This document shows, one piece after another, positions 10,068-17,714 of a DNA stretch of 64,000 bases. Source of the DNA: Agromyces sp. S2-1-8 (GTDB lineage: Bacteria > Actinomycetota > Actinomycetes > Actinomycetales > Microbacteriaceae); contig NZ_JAJOLP010000001.1 in the NCBI RefSeq assembly GCF_021129215.1, positions 2,170,001 to 2,234,000 of the forward strand. Reading direction: 5' to 3'. The translations under genes and the position numbers were made by a program. The first letter of the stretch is position 1; each line of letters opens with the position of its first letter. Under the pieces are notes generated by a model that did not search any database, was not told the origin of the DNA, and worked only from the letters and a program-made list of their open reading frames with translations.

Positions 10068-10745
10068 TCAGCCGGTTCGGACCTCGGCGTGGAATCGCGC
10101 CTCGACGGAGGCTTCGACGACGAGCACGGCGGGTGCGAACTCGGTGCCCGACCCCGCGCCTCCGCCGTCGTAGGCGGCCATCGCCATCTTCATGCCGCCG
10201 CGCGGTGCGGGCGGCAGCGGCTGGGCCGTGAGGAGTCCCGTGTCGGCGAGCTCAACCGGCGTCGGCGCACCGAGCCCGAGGGCGGCCGCGTAGACGCGCG
10301 CCTTCGCGATGGCGTCGGCGACCGCGGCGCGCTGCGCGAGTTCCTGCACGCGCCGGCGGGTCGCCTCGGTCAGGCGCCAGTCGATGCCGTCGAGGTCGAC
10401 GGCCTCACCGTCGGAGACCCGGCTCACCCATTCGCCGAGCCGGTCGAGGTCGCTGAACACGATCTCGACCTCTGACCTGGTCTGGTGCACGAGCGGCAAC
10501 TGCCGGCCCTCGTTGTTGAACGGGCGGTGCGACCACACTCGAAGCTGACCCGCCGACCAGGTGTCGAGCGCCCCGGCGGCCTCGAGATCGCGAACCTCGG
10601 CGAGGAGGCGCTCGCGCGCCCTGGCAGTGCGGGCGAGCGCGGTGTCGCGTTCGGGCTCGGAGACCCCGATCGTGAGCGTGACGGCGGCGAGCTCGGGGTC
10701 GACGCGTTCTTCTGCGGTGCCGCGAACGGCGATGACGGTGGCCAT
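10068..10745 (-). CDS. SIMPL (DUF541) domain protein
   Basis: This 225-residue protein belongs to the SIMPL/DUF541 family, whose bacterial members are mostly uncharacterised and sometimes linked to oxidative stress. The conserved start VIAVRGTAEERVDPELAAVTLTIG, the AR...RLLAEVRDL helix, and the C-terminal DAIAKARVYAAALG and VVVEASVEARF strands are visible. ATG 10745 is preferred over GTG 10757 because GGAGG lies between them, 5-6 nt before the ATG. No signal peptide is seen, although many homologues have one, so it is probably cytoplasmic. A GAGGCATCCG word (10758-10767) sits immediately upstream in the leader. Confidence 0.8.
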   Translation of the reverse strand: MATVIAVRGTAEERVDPELAAVTLTIGVSEPERDTALARTARARERLLAEVRDLEAAGALDTWSAGQLRVWSHRPFNNEGRQLPLVHQTRSEVEIVFSDLDRLGEWVSRVSDGEAVDLDGIDWRLTEATRRRVQELAQRAAVADAIAKARVYAAALGLGAPTPVELADTGLLTAQPLPPAPRGGMKMAMAAYDGGGAGSGTEFAPAVLVVEASVEARFHAEVRTG

Positions 10746-10757
10746 TTGGTCCTCCAC

Positions 10758-10767
10758 GAGGCATCCG
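10758..10767 (+). repeat. GAGGCATCCG word upstream of SIMPL gene
   Basis: An exact copy of the dispersed 10-mer in the 5' region of the minus-strand SIMPL gene, between it and the tmRNA promoter region. Confidence 0.6.
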
Positions 10768-10805
10768 CTCGAGGTCTGGGAATGGCGGAGCGGTGTCGCC
10801 TGTTC

Positions 10806-10811
10806 TAGACT
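10806..10811 (+). promoter_or_regulatory. ssrA: Possible -10 box for tmRNA transcript
   Basis: TAGACT about 100 nt before the mature tmRNA 5' end. A transcript starting near 10818 would carry a ~90-nt leader removed by RNase P. No convincing -35 element is visible. Confidence 0.35.
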
Positions 10812-10908
10812 GTAAGGCCGCGCACCCCTTCGTCCTGCGAACGGGTCGCGACTCTTGGAAACTCCACAGCGTGCGATGAAGGTCCGTCGAATCCGTTCGA
10901 CGTCACAT

Positions 10909-11277
10909 GGGGATGATCGGTTTCGACATCGCCTGTGTGCCCACGAGAAGCGGGCCGAGGATGCAGGGTTATCTCGTGAACGCCCCCTGCGAACAAATAA
11001 CTGCCAATAAGAAGCAGTCTGACTTCGCCCTCGCTGCCTAAGCGAGCTCGATAGTCCGTCAGTCCGGGTTCGTTCCCGCCCCGGTCACTGACGTCATCTA
11101 GGGAACTTGCTGCGCGTCGTCGCCTGAGCGACGTGCGGGACTCTTTCAGGCTGGGCCCGTCGACTCAGGTGCCTGTGGCAAGAGTCGGGGCCGAGCAGAG
11201 CGCTTTCACAGGCTGCGCCCGGAGAAGACGTGGAATCTCAGCGATGGACGGGGGTTCAATTCCCCCCATCTCCACCA
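10909..11277 (+). ncRNA. ssrA: Transfer-messenger RNA (tmRNA)
   Basis: A 369-nt tmRNA. The 5' GGGGAUG pairs with 3' CAUCUCC to form the alanine-type acceptor stem, with A and an encoded CCA at the end. The T arm GGGGGTTCAATTCCCCC and the conserved 5' GATCGGTTTCGAC are present. The tag frame (11003-11041) encodes ANKKQSDFALAA, ending in the FALAA degron common in actinobacteria, followed by TAA. It rescues ribosomes on broken mRNAs together with SmpB, encoded upstream. A perfect hairpin terminator follows at 11305-11350. Confidence 0.97.
11003..11041 (+). other. tmRNA-encoded proteolysis tag reading frame
   Basis: The resume codon GCC begins ANKKQSDFALAA and ends at TAA. The tRNA-like part adds one further Ala ahead of it. 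The C-terminal ALAA is the signal recognised by ClpXP-type proteases (family knowledge). Confidence 0.9.
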
Positions 11278-11304
11278 CCGGCCGTCATCGCACGCTGCGG
11301 AAGC

Positions 11305-11350
11305 CGCAGAACGCCCGGCGACTCCACTCGGAGTCGCCGGGCGTTCTGCG
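11305..11350 (+). terminator. 21-bp perfect hairpin after tmRNA
   Basis: The arms 11305-11325 and 11330-11350 are perfectly complementary (21 bp) around a 4-nt ACTC loop. There is no T tract. It is likely the tmRNA terminator, and perhaps bidirectional because a small minus-strand gene ends at 11396. Confidence 0.8.
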
Positions 11351-11395
11351 TCGGGGACGGTACGGGTCGGGTGTCGTCGGGGACGACGTGCTGGC

Positions 11396-11473
11396 TCAGT
11401 CGGTGAACGCGCCCCCGCAGTAGTCGCAGTCGGGCTCGGGGCAGTACCAGTTCTCGGGCTGGTGCTCGTCCAT
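11396..11473 (-). CDS. Candidate 25-residue cysteine-rich microprotein
   Basis: A possible tiny gene: MDEHQPENWYCPEPDCDYCGGAFTD, starting at ATG 11473 with AAGGA about 9 nt upstream. Cys-X5-Cys-X2-Cys spacing with Tyr-Cys pairs could bind one metal ion, though only three cysteines are present. The frame stays open upstream to 11662 but that part (Arg-rich, mixed codons) does not look coding. It is supported only by the ribosome site and the orderly composition; homology was not tested. Confidence 0.35.
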   Translation of the reverse strand: MDEHQPENWYCPEPDCDYCGGAFTD

Positions 11474-11684
11474 CGTCGGATCCTTCGTCGGGGCTGCGCG
11501 CGGTGGGGGAGTCGCGTCGCGATGGTTGAAGATCCTGCCAGTCGCGCGGCACGGCGCCATATGGCCGGTGCGGTGAAGTTGTCGGAGCCGATTGTCCATC
11601 GTGTCCATGGTGCGACGGATACCGGCAACGGAATACGGCTCGAGGCGGGCCGGGCCGCGCACGGCCCGTGTCGGTGAGTCTGGC

Positions 11685-11697
11685 TAGCATGACTGCA
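11685..11697 (+). promoter_or_regulatory. Leaderless-type promoter of aldo/keto reductase
   Basis: TAGCAT (11685-11690) then 6 nt, then ATG 11697. There is no Shine-Dalgarno sequence. The ~200 nt upstream (11474-11684) is lower in GC and holds nothing else recognised. Confidence 0.55.
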
Positions 11698-12749
11698 TGC
11701 CGTACATCGCCGATGCCGCCAGATACGACCGTATGCCACACCGCCGCACCGGTCGGTCCGGGTTGCAGCTGCCGCTGCTCTCGCTCGGGCTCTGGCAGAA
11801 CTTCGGCGACGATCGGCCGCTCGAGTCGCAGCGGGCGATCGTGCGCCGGGCATTCGACCTCGGCATCACGCACTTCGACCTCGCGAACAACTACGGCCCG
11901 CCGTACGGCGCCGCCGAAGAGAACTTCGGCCGTATCCTCGCGAGCGACCTCGCCCCCTACCGAGACGAGATCGTCGTCTCGACGAAGGCCGGGTGGGACA
12001 TGTGGCCGGGGCCGCACGGCGTGGGGGGCAGCCGCAAGTACCTGGTCGCGAGCCTCGACCGCTCGCTCACCGCGCTCGGCCTCGACCACGTCGACATCTT
12101 CTACCACCACCGCCCCGACCCCGGCACGCCGCTCGAAGAGACGGCGGCCGCCCTCGACCACATCGTGCGGCAGGGCAAGGCGCTGTACGTCGGCATCTCG
12201 TCGTACTCGGCCGAGCAGAGCCGTGAGATGGCGCGCCTGCTCGCCGAGCGCGGCACGCCGCTCACGATCCACCAGCCGTCGTACTCCATGCTGAACCGCT
12301 GGATCGAGACCGAGGGCCTCCTCGACGCGGCGGCCGACGACGGCTTCGGCGTCATCGGCTTCACCGCGCTCGCGCAGGGCCTCCTGACCGGCAAGTACCT
12401 CGGCGGCATCCCGGCCGATTCGCGCGCGGCGGCCGACGGGTCGCTCGACCGTTCGATGCTCTCCGACGAGACCCTCGAGCGCATCCGCGGGCTCGCCGCG
12501 ATCGCGGAGCGCCGCGGGCAGTCGCTCGCGCAGCTCGCGCTCGCCTGGGCGCTCCGCGACGAGCGGGTGACGAGCCTCGTCGTCGGGGCGTCGAGCGTGC
12601 GGCAGCTCGAGGAGAACGTCGCGGCGGTCGACCGCCGCGACTTCACCGCCGACGAGCTCACCGAGATCGACCGGTTCGCCGGCGACGCCGGCATCGACCT
12701 CTGGGCCGACGCCCGGGGCGGCGGGCCGCTGCCCGAGTTGCGACCCTGA
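11697..12749 (+). CDS. Aldo/keto reductase (YghZ / L-glyceraldehyde-3-P reductase type)
   Basis: This 350-residue NADPH-dependent oxidoreductase has the (beta/alpha)8 aldo/keto fold. Visible are the catalytic Asp-Tyr pair in HFDLANNYGPPYG, the Lys in STKAGWDMWPGPHG, the His in YHHRPD, and the C-terminal cofactor segment VVGASSVRQLEENVAAV. The GWDMWPGPHGVGGSRKYL stretch is characteristic of the YghZ/Kv-beta-like subgroup that reduces L-glyceraldehyde 3-phosphate and methylglyoxal (family knowledge; substrate not proven here). It has its own leaderless-type promoter and ends at a palindromic hairpin shared with the convergent LysR gene. Confidence 0.88.
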   Translation: MPYIADAARYDRMPHRRTGRSGLQLPLLSLGLWQNFGDDRPLESQRAIVRRAFDLGITHFDLANNYGPPYGAAEENFGRILASDLAPYRDEIVVSTKAGWDMWPGPHGVGGSRKYLVASLDRSLTALGLDHVDIFYHHRPDPGTPLEETAAALDHIVRQGKALYVGISSYSAEQSREMARLLAERGTPLTIHQPSYSMLNRWIETEGLLDAAADDGFGVIGFTALAQGLLTGKYLGGIPADSRAAADGSLDRSMLSDETLERIRGLAAIAERRGQSLAQLALAWALRDERVTSLVVGASSVRQLEENVAAVDRRDFTADELTEIDRFAGDAGIDLWADARGGGPLPELRP

Positions 12750-12768
12750 TCGCAGGCGTCGAACGATC

Positions 12769-12800
12769 CGGATGCCTCGTGACCGGCCACGAGGCATCCG
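12769..12800. terminator. Inverted pair of GAGGCATCCG forming a bidirectional hairpin
   Basis: Two oppositely oriented copies of the 10-bp word, extended to perfect 13-bp arms (12769-12781, 12788-12800) with a 6-nt loop. It sits between the convergent reductase and LysR genes, so it probably terminates both. There is no T tract. Confidence 0.65.
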
Positions 12801-12818
12801 AGGGGGCCGGCGCCGCGG

Positions 12819-13733
12819 TCAGTCGCGCCGGGCCGCCGCCCTCAGCAGCTCGGCGGCGCGCAGCACCGCCGGGTGGGTGCGCATCGACCGTTTCACCCGC
12901 ATCATGATGCGGCGCCGTGCGGCCGTGTCGGCGATGGGCCGCAGTTCGACGCCGTCGGGCAGTCCGATCGCGCCGAGGCGGGGCAGCACGGTGATGCCGA
13001 CGCCCTGCTCGACGTAGTCGAAGGCACTCGTGTAATCGGGCGCGTGCAGGCGGTACTGCGGTGCGAACCCGAGTGCCGCACACGCCGAGAGCACGATCTC
13101 GCGGCACGGCCCGTGCGCGTCGTCGTTGTCGATCCACGGCTCGCCCTCGAGTTCGACGAGTCCGATCGACTCGCGCGCGGCGAGCCGGTGTCCCGAGGGC
13201 ACCACGACGACGTAGCCCTCGGTGCGCAGCTCTTCCAGGTCGTAGCCGTCGGGCGAGCCGTCGGCCACCGCCGGGTCGCGGTCGCCGCGGATCGACTCGG
13301 CGATGTAGAGCTCGAGGTCGGGCTCGCCTGAGAGCTGTCCGGCTCGTTCGACCATCGAGAGCTCGAGCCGGAGGTCGGGGTAGGTGCGGGCGAGCTCGGC
13401 CACGACGGGCGGCATCCATGCGCGATTCGCCGACATGAAGCAGCTGATGCGCATCGTGCCGCTGCGACCCGCCCGCAGGTCGTCGACCGCGCCATCGAAG
13501 TCCGCGAGGTGATCGAGCACGCGACCGGCGCGATCGGCGACCGCGACACCGGCCGAGGTCGGCACGATGCCGCGACCGCGGCGCTCGACGAGGGTCAGAC
13601 CGGTCTCCCGCTGCAGGGCGCTGACGTGCTGGCTCACGGCCGACGCGGTGTAGCCGAGTCGGGCCGCCGCGCGGTTGATCGAGCCCGTGAGCACGACGGT
13701 GCGGAAGACCTGGAGCCGGTGCGGATCGACCAT
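12819..13733 (-). CDS. LysR-family transcriptional regulator
   Basis: This 304-residue protein has the LysR N-terminal HTH at residues 1-60 (DPHRLQVFRTVVLTGSINRAAARLGYTASAVSQHVSALQRETGLTLVERRGRG) and a periplasmic-binding-like effector domain. ATG 13733 is supported by TACGAT 7 nt upstream (13746-13741), a leaderless arrangement; an in-frame upstream ATG at 13769 would overlap that promoter. It is divergent from the EamA exporter (13816) with only ~80 nt between, the usual layout for a LysR regulator controlling its neighbour. The ligand is unknown. Confidence 0.88.
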   Translation of the reverse strand: MVDPHRLQVFRTVVLTGSINRAAARLGYTASAVSQHVSALQRETGLTLVERRGRGIVPTSAGVAVADRAGRVLDHLADFDGAVDDLRAGRSGTMRISCFMSANRAWMPPVVAELARTYPDLRLELSMVERAGQLSGEPDLELYIAESIRGDRDPAVADGSPDGYDLEELRTEGYVVVVPSGHRLAARESIGLVELEGEPWIDNDDAHGPCREIVLSACAALGFAPQYRLHAPDYTSAFDYVEQGVGITVLPRLGAIGLPDGVELRPIADTAARRRIMMRVKRSMRTHPAVLRAAELLRAAARRD

Positions 13734-13746
13734 GATCACAATCGTA
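13734..13746 (-). promoter_or_regulatory. Leaderless-type promoter of LysR gene
   Basis: On the minus strand TACGAT (13746-13741) is followed by 7 nt and ATG 13733. The AT-rich stretch 13731-13765 also serves the divergent EamA gene. Confidence 0.5.
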
Positions 13747-13815
13747 CAGTTCTGCTTAATCGAACCCAAGGATCGTTCGCTTGTGCTGAGATGATCCGAT
13801 CGTCAGGCTGGGGGA

Positions 13816-14742
13816 ATGCGAACCGCCGCCCCGAGCCTCCAGCCGCCAGCCGTGACCGCGTCGACACCCTCGCCGGGGTGGAAGGTGCTGACGGCGATGC
13901 TCGTCGTCCTGGTGCTCTGGGCCTCGGCGTTCATCGCCATCCGCTTCGTCGGCGACGCGCTCTCGCCGGGCCCCCTCGCGCTGGGCCGGCAACTCGTCGG
14001 CACCGCGGCACTGGTCGCCGTCGCCCTCGTTCGCCGGCCGCCGTTGCCGCGCGGACGCTCGCTCGCACTCGTGGCCCTGTACGGCGTGCTCTGGTTCGCC
14101 GGCTACACCCTCGTGCTGAACCTCGCCGAGCGGCATCTCGACGCCGGCACCGCCGCGATGCTCGTGAACGTCGCACCCCTCATCGTCGCGGTCGCGGCCG
14201 GCGTGTTCCTCAAGGAGGGCTTCCCGCGCTCGCTCGTGGTCGGCATGCTCGTCGCCTTCGCGGGCGTCGTGCTCATCGCGACCGGCGGCGTCGGCAATCA
14301 CGCCGATCCGCTGGGCGTCGTCCTCGGCCTCCTGGCCGCGCTGCTCTACGCGCTCGGCGTGCTCGTGCAGAAGGTCGCCCTGCGCGACACCGACGCGCTG
14401 AGCGCGACGTGGGTGGGCTGCGCGATCGGCGCCGCCGCCCTGCTGCCCTTCCTGCCGCAAACCGTCGTCGAGGTCGGCGCCGCGCCCGCGCCCGCGGTCT
14501 GGGCGATGGTGTACCTCGGGGTGTTCCCGTCGGCGGTCGCGTTCCTGCTCTGGGCGTACGTGCTCAAGCGCAGTCCGGCCGGCGTCACCGCCTCGGCGAC
14601 GCTCGCCGTCCCCGCGATCGTCGTGCTGCTCGGCTGGCTGCTGCTCGGCGAGCTGCCGACCGTCCTCGGCATGGTGGGCGGCGCGCTCTGCCTCATCGGC
14701 GTGGCGTGGAGCCGCAGGCCGTCACGGCCGGCCCGTCGATGA
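13816..14742 (+). CDS. EamA/DMT-family transporter
   Basis: This 308-residue inner-membrane protein has ten predicted helices in two repeated EamA halves (residues ~25-165 and ~170-300). The LWASAFIAIRFVGDALSPGPLALGRQL start and LLYALGVLVQK, PAGVTASATLAVPAIVVLLGWLLLGE segments are typical of drug/metabolite exporters. Such proteins move amino acids, nucleosides or drugs outward; the substrate is not readable. The divergent LysR gene is the likely regulator. The short N-terminal tail is Pro/Ala-rich. It ends at a perfect 38-bp palindrome. Confidence 0.85.
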   Translation: MRTAAPSLQPPAVTASTPSPGWKVLTAMLVVLVLWASAFIAIRFVGDALSPGPLALGRQLVGTAALVAVALVRRPPLPRGRSLALVALYGVLWFAGYTLVLNLAERHLDAGTAAMLVNVAPLIVAVAAGVFLKEGFPRSLVVGMLVAFAGVVLIATGGVGNHADPLGVVLGLLAALLYALGVLVQKVALRDTDALSATWVGCAIGAAALLPFLPQTVVEVGAAPAPAVWAMVYLGVFPSAVAFLLWAYVLKRSPAGVTASATLAVPAIVVLLGWLLLGELPTVLGMVGGALCLIGVAWSRRPSRPARR

Positions 14743-14747
14743 GCGAG

Positions 14748-14785
14748 CGGATGCCTCGTGGCCGGCGCCGGCCACGAGGCATCCG
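14748..14785. terminator. Perfect 38-bp palindrome built on two GAGGCATCCG words
   Basis: Each half is 19 bp, beginning CGGATGCCTCGTGGCC, with no unpaired centre. It lies between convergent EamA and LLM genes and likely terminates both. It shares the 13-bp outer arm with the copy at 12769-12800. Confidence 0.7.
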
Positions 14786-14793
14786 TCGCGGGG

Positions 14794-15717
14794 TCAGCGA
14801 AGCGCGGGGAGCACCTCGGCCGCGATGAGCTCGAGATGGTCGAGGTCGCGCAGGTCGACGAGCTGCAGGTAGACGCGGTCGGCGCCGAGCTCGCGCAGCC
14901 GCTCGAGCTTCTCGACCGCGGCCGCCGGCGTTCCGGCGATGTTGACCTCGGCGAAGTCGTCGGGGTCCTCGTCGATCGCGGCGAGGCGGCGCAGGTAGTC
15001 GGCGTCGTGCTCCGCGACGACCGTCGGCAGTGCGACGGACGTGCGCATCGTCGCGGGGTCGCGGCCGATCGCCTCGCAGGCTCGGCGCACGCGCTCGAAG
15101 GCGGCGGCGATCTCGTCCTCCGAGCGGAAGCCGAGGTTGAACTCGGTCGCGAACCGCGCCGCGAGCTCGGGGGTGCGCTTCAGCCCGGCGCCGCCGATGA
15201 CGACCGGCACGCGGGACTGCACGGGCTTCGGGAGCGCCGGTGCGCCGGCGAGCGCATAGTGCTCGCCGGCGAAGTCGAAGGCCTCGCCCACCGGCGTCGC
15301 CCAGAGGCCCGTGACGATGTCGAGCTGCTCCTCGAGCAGGTCGAAGCGCTTCGGCGGGAACGGGATGCCGTAGGCGGTGTGCTCCTCGGCGAACCATCCG
15401 GTGCCGAGGCCGAACTCGGCACGGCCGCCCGACATCGCGTCGACCTGGGCCACCTGGATCGCGAGCAGCGACGGGTGGCGGAACGTCGCCGACGAGACGA
15501 GGGTGCCGAGCCTGATGCGCTCGGTCTCACGGGCGAGGCCCGCGAGGGTCACCCACGCGTCGGTCGGGCCGGGCAGCGGGTCGCCGTCGCCCATGCGCAG
15601 GAAGTGGTCGGAACGGAACCAGCCGTCGAAGCCGAGGCGCTCGGCGGCCTGCGCCTGGGCGAGCTGCTCGTCGTAGCTCGCGCCCTGCTGCGGTTCGGTG
15701 AAGACGACGAACTCCAT
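14794..15717 (-). CDS. LLM-class (F420/flavin-dependent) oxidoreductase
   Basis: This 307-residue bacterial luciferase-like TIM barrel has visible family segments: AQAAERLGFDGWFRSDHFL, ERIRLGTLVSSATFRHPSLLAIQVAQVDAMSGGRAEFGLGTGWFAEEH and PVVIGGAGLKRTPELAARFATEFN. In actinobacteria this subgroup usually uses reduced coenzyme F420 (family knowledge). The substrate is unknown. ATG 15717 is chosen; GTG 15726 is an alternative, and would overlap the hisN stop as GTGA. Co-transcription with hisN upstream on the same strand is likely. Confidence 0.85.
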   Translation of the reverse strand: MEFVVFTEPQQGASYDEQLAQAQAAERLGFDGWFRSDHFLRMGDGDPLPGPTDAWVTLAGLARETERIRLGTLVSSATFRHPSLLAIQVAQVDAMSGGRAEFGLGTGWFAEEHTAYGIPFPPKRFDLLEEQLDIVTGLWATPVGEAFDFAGEHYALAGAPALPKPVQSRVPVVIGGAGLKRTPELAARFATEFNLGFRSEDEIAAAFERVRRACEAIGRDPATMRTSVALPTVVAEHDADYLRRLAAIDEDPDDFAEVNIAGTPAAAVEKLERLRELGADRVYLQLVDLRDLDHLELIAAEVLPALR

Positions 15718-15722
15718 GCCGG

Positions 15723-16538
15723 TCACGCCCGCTCGCCGAGCGCCTCGAGCACCGTCTCGTGCAACCGGCCGTTCGTCGCGAGCGCCGAGCCGTGCCACGG
15801 GCCGGGCTCGCCGGTGATCGAGGTGAATCGCCCGCCCGCCTCCTCGACGATCGGCACGAGCGCGGCGAGGTCGTAGGGCTTCACGTCGAACTCGCCGGTC
15901 ACGTCGATGAGCCCCTCGGCGAGCAGCATGTACGACCACAGGTCGCCGTAGGCGCGATCGCGCCAGACCCGTTCGGCGAGGGCGAGCAGGCGGTCGAGGT
16001 AGCCGGCCTCGCGCCACTGGGCGATGCTCTGGAAGCTCAGCGAGGCATCGGCGAGGTCGGCCACCTGCGACACGGCGATGCGGCGCGGGGTCGCGCCCGA
16101 GGCATCCGTCGTGAACGCGCCGGCGCCGCGCGCCGCCCACCAGCGCCGGCCCAGCGCGGGGGAGGAGGCGACGCCGACGACGGGCACGCCGTCGATCGCG
16201 AGCGAGATGAGCGCGCCCCACACCGGGACGCCGCGCATGAAGTTCGACGTACCGTCGATCGGGTCGATGATCCACTGACGCGTCGTGTCGCCCGACGTGC
16301 CGAACTCCTCGCCGAGGATGCCGTCGGCGGGGCGCGCCTCGGCGAGCCGATCGCGAATCGCCCGTTCGACGGCGAGGTCGGCCTCGGTCACGAACGTGCG
16401 GTCGGGCTTCGTCGACACGGCGAGGTCGACGGCGCGGAACTTCGCGATCGCGACGGCGTCGGCGAGGTCGGCGAGCTCGAGGGCGAGTTCGAGGTCGTCG
16501 GCGAGGTCGAGGGCGGTGGTTTCGGCGTGGTCGGTCAC
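15723..16538 (-). CDS. hisN: Inositol-monophosphatase-family phosphatase, probable histidinol-phosphatase
   Basis: This 271-residue Mg2+-dependent phosphatase has the metal-binding motifs GEEFG (~75), WIIDPIDGTSNF (~88-100) and the C-terminal WSYMLLAEGLIDVTGEF...KPYDLAALVPIVEEAGGRF. The KPDRTFVTEADLAVE start and the DLWSY segment match actinobacterial HisN, which makes histidinol from histidinol phosphate. A generic inositol- or nucleotide-phosphatase role is the alternative. Its GTG start at 16538 lies 7 nt after TAGCCT on the minus strand. A GAGGCATCCG word occurs inside, in antisense orientation (16099-16108). Confidence 0.82.
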   Translation of the reverse strand: MTDHAETTALDLADDLELALELADLADAVAIAKFRAVDLAVSTKPDRTFVTEADLAVERAIRDRLAEARPADGILGEEFGTSGDTTRQWIIDPIDGTSNFMRGVPVWGALISLAIDGVPVVGVASSPALGRRWWAARGAGAFTTDASGATPRRIAVSQVADLADASLSFQSIAQWREAGYLDRLLALAERVWRDRAYGDLWSYMLLAEGLIDVTGEFDVKPYDLAALVPIVEEAGGRFTSITGEPGPWHGSALATNGRLHETVLEALGERA

Positions 16539-16551
16539 GCGATTCAGGCTA
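16539..16551 (-). promoter_or_regulatory. Leaderless-type promoter of hisN
   Basis: On the minus strand TAGCCT (16551-16546), 7 nt, then GTG 16538. No ribosome site is present. Confidence 0.5.
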
Positions 16552-16656
16552 TCGGGCGCGGGTGAACACGCCGTGCCGTGCTCGATTGGCGCAGCGGCGA
16601 ACGACCTGATAACGTTGACGCTCGGTTCGGTTGTTGAAAAACAGCCCCGAATCGAT

Positions 16657-16732
16657 GCACCTCTAGCTCAATCGGCAGAGCAACTGACTCTTAATCAGTG
16701 GGTTCAGGGTTCAAGTCCCTGGGGGTGCACCA
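16657..16732 (+). tRNA. tRNA-Lys (CTT)
   Basis: A 76-nt tRNA including encoded CCA. Acceptor GCACCUC pairs with GGGGUGC (one G-U); the anticodon loop CTCTTAA carries CTT at 16690-16692; the T loop is GGTTCAAGTCC. A strong hairpin follows immediately. Confidence 0.97.
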
Positions 16733-16735
16733 AGA

Positions 16736-16775
16736 GAAGCCCGGAACGCACGCGAATCGCGTGGTTCCGGGCTTC
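16736..16775 (+). terminator. Hairpin terminator after tRNA-Lys
   Basis: GAAGCCCGGAAC pairs perfectly with GTTCCGGGCTTC (12 bp), with an inner CACGCG/CGCGTG pair. The GAAGCCCGG arm is shared with the terminator after tRNA-Gln at 52944. Confidence 0.8.
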
Positions 16776-16816
16776 TTCCGTGTGCGGTCGTGCGGCGCGC
16801 ACCTCTCGCGAGGACG

Positions 16817-17008
16817 TCAGGGCATCATGCCGCCGCGCATCTGCCGCATCGACTTCTCGCGCTCGACGTCGACCGAGTTCGCGACGTCCGTGCCGCCGGG
16901 CGCGGGTCGGCTGGAGCGGCCGGCCTTGCGGCGACGCGTGTACATCCACTGGCCGACCGCCCAGACGGCGATCAGCACCCCGATCGCGAGCCAGAAGGAC
17001 CAATCCAT
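16817..17008 (-). CDS. Small single-pass membrane protein, unknown function
   Basis: This 63-residue protein has one N-terminal membrane helix (WSFWLAIGVLIAVWAVGQWMY) followed by a basic RRRKAGR stretch and a charged tail (EREKSMRQMRGGMMP). ATG 17008 has a consensus GGAGG 6 nt upstream, strong support for translation. The positive-inside rule places the tail in the cytoplasm. It stands alone between the tRNA-Lys terminator and ecfT. I do not recognise a family. Confidence 0.65.
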   Translation of the reverse strand: MDWSFWLAIGVLIAVWAVGQWMYTRRRKAGRSSRPAPGGTDVANSVDVEREKSMRQMRGGMMP

Positions 17009-17109
17009 CACGCACCTCCGCGAGGGTTTCCGACGAGTGACCCTCAATGTACCCCCGATGGTGGACGACGCGGCGGCGGGCGCGACGCGAGCGCGCCGAG
17101 GCGTGCGTC

Positions 17110-17703
17110 TCAGTCGTCGAAGCCGCGGGCGACGAGCGCCTCGCCGAGATGGTCGGCCGTGCGCAGCGCGCGCACGATGACGGGCACCGCGAGCGCCATG
17201 ACCGAACCCTCCGCACCTCGGGCCTTCCTCGCCTCGAGCACCTCGCGAACGATGTCGGCGAGCAGGGGCACGCAGCGGATCGCGAGCGCGAGGGCGAGGC
17301 CGACTCGGTCGGCGTCGACCCATCGGTGCAGCGGGCGCAAGAGCAGCTGCATGGCATCGAGGGTCGCGGAGACGGGCGTCGTGAGCGTGTAGAGCGCGGC
17401 GAGCGCAACGGCGATCACGAGCCGGAACGCCATCGTGGCCGCCGACTCCCAGCCGGAGAACAGCCACTGCACGGGCACGGCGAACGCGAGCACCCAGAGG
17501 ATGGGGACGATCTGCCGCCAGGCGGCGCGCGCCGGAAGGCGCGCGACGAGGAACAGCACGATGGTCGCCGCAGCGGCGGCGCCCAGGACGACGAGCGAAC
17601 TCTGCACCGCGACGACGGTCACGAGCACGGCGAGCAGCCCGAGCTTCAGGAGCGCGGGCGCCCGGTGCACGAGCGAGTCGCCGGGGTGGAAGACGCCGAT
17701 CAC
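17110..17703 (-). CDS. ECF transporter transmembrane component EcfT (BioN/CbiQ type)
   Basis: This 197-residue integral membrane protein is the coupling subunit of an energy-coupling-factor importer. It starts FHPGDSLVHRAPALLKL as in CbiQ/BioN, has about five hydrophobic segments, and carries the two Ala-Arg-Gly signatures (EARKARG and ALVARGFDD) that contact the ATPase. At 197 residues it is short compared with many EcfT proteins (~250), as is usual for actinobacterial BioN. GTG 17703 lies 11 nt after the EcfA stop. With bioY upstream in the same run, it most likely serves biotin uptake. Confidence 0.88.
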   Translation of the reverse strand: MIGVFHPGDSLVHRAPALLKLGLLAVLVTVVAVQSSLVVLGAAAAATIVLFLVARLPARAAWRQIVPILWVLAFAVPVQWLFSGWESAATMAFRLVIAVALAALYTLTTPVSATLDAMQLLLRPLHRWVDADRVGLALALAIRCVPLLADIVREVLEARKARGAEGSVMALAVPVIVRALRTADHLGEALVARGFDD

Positions 17704-17714
17704 GATTCCGCCGC

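Noticed and set aside
11133..11423. 96-codon frame over the tmRNA 3' half
   Set aside because: It lies within the tmRNA and its terminator; no ribosome site and no coding character.
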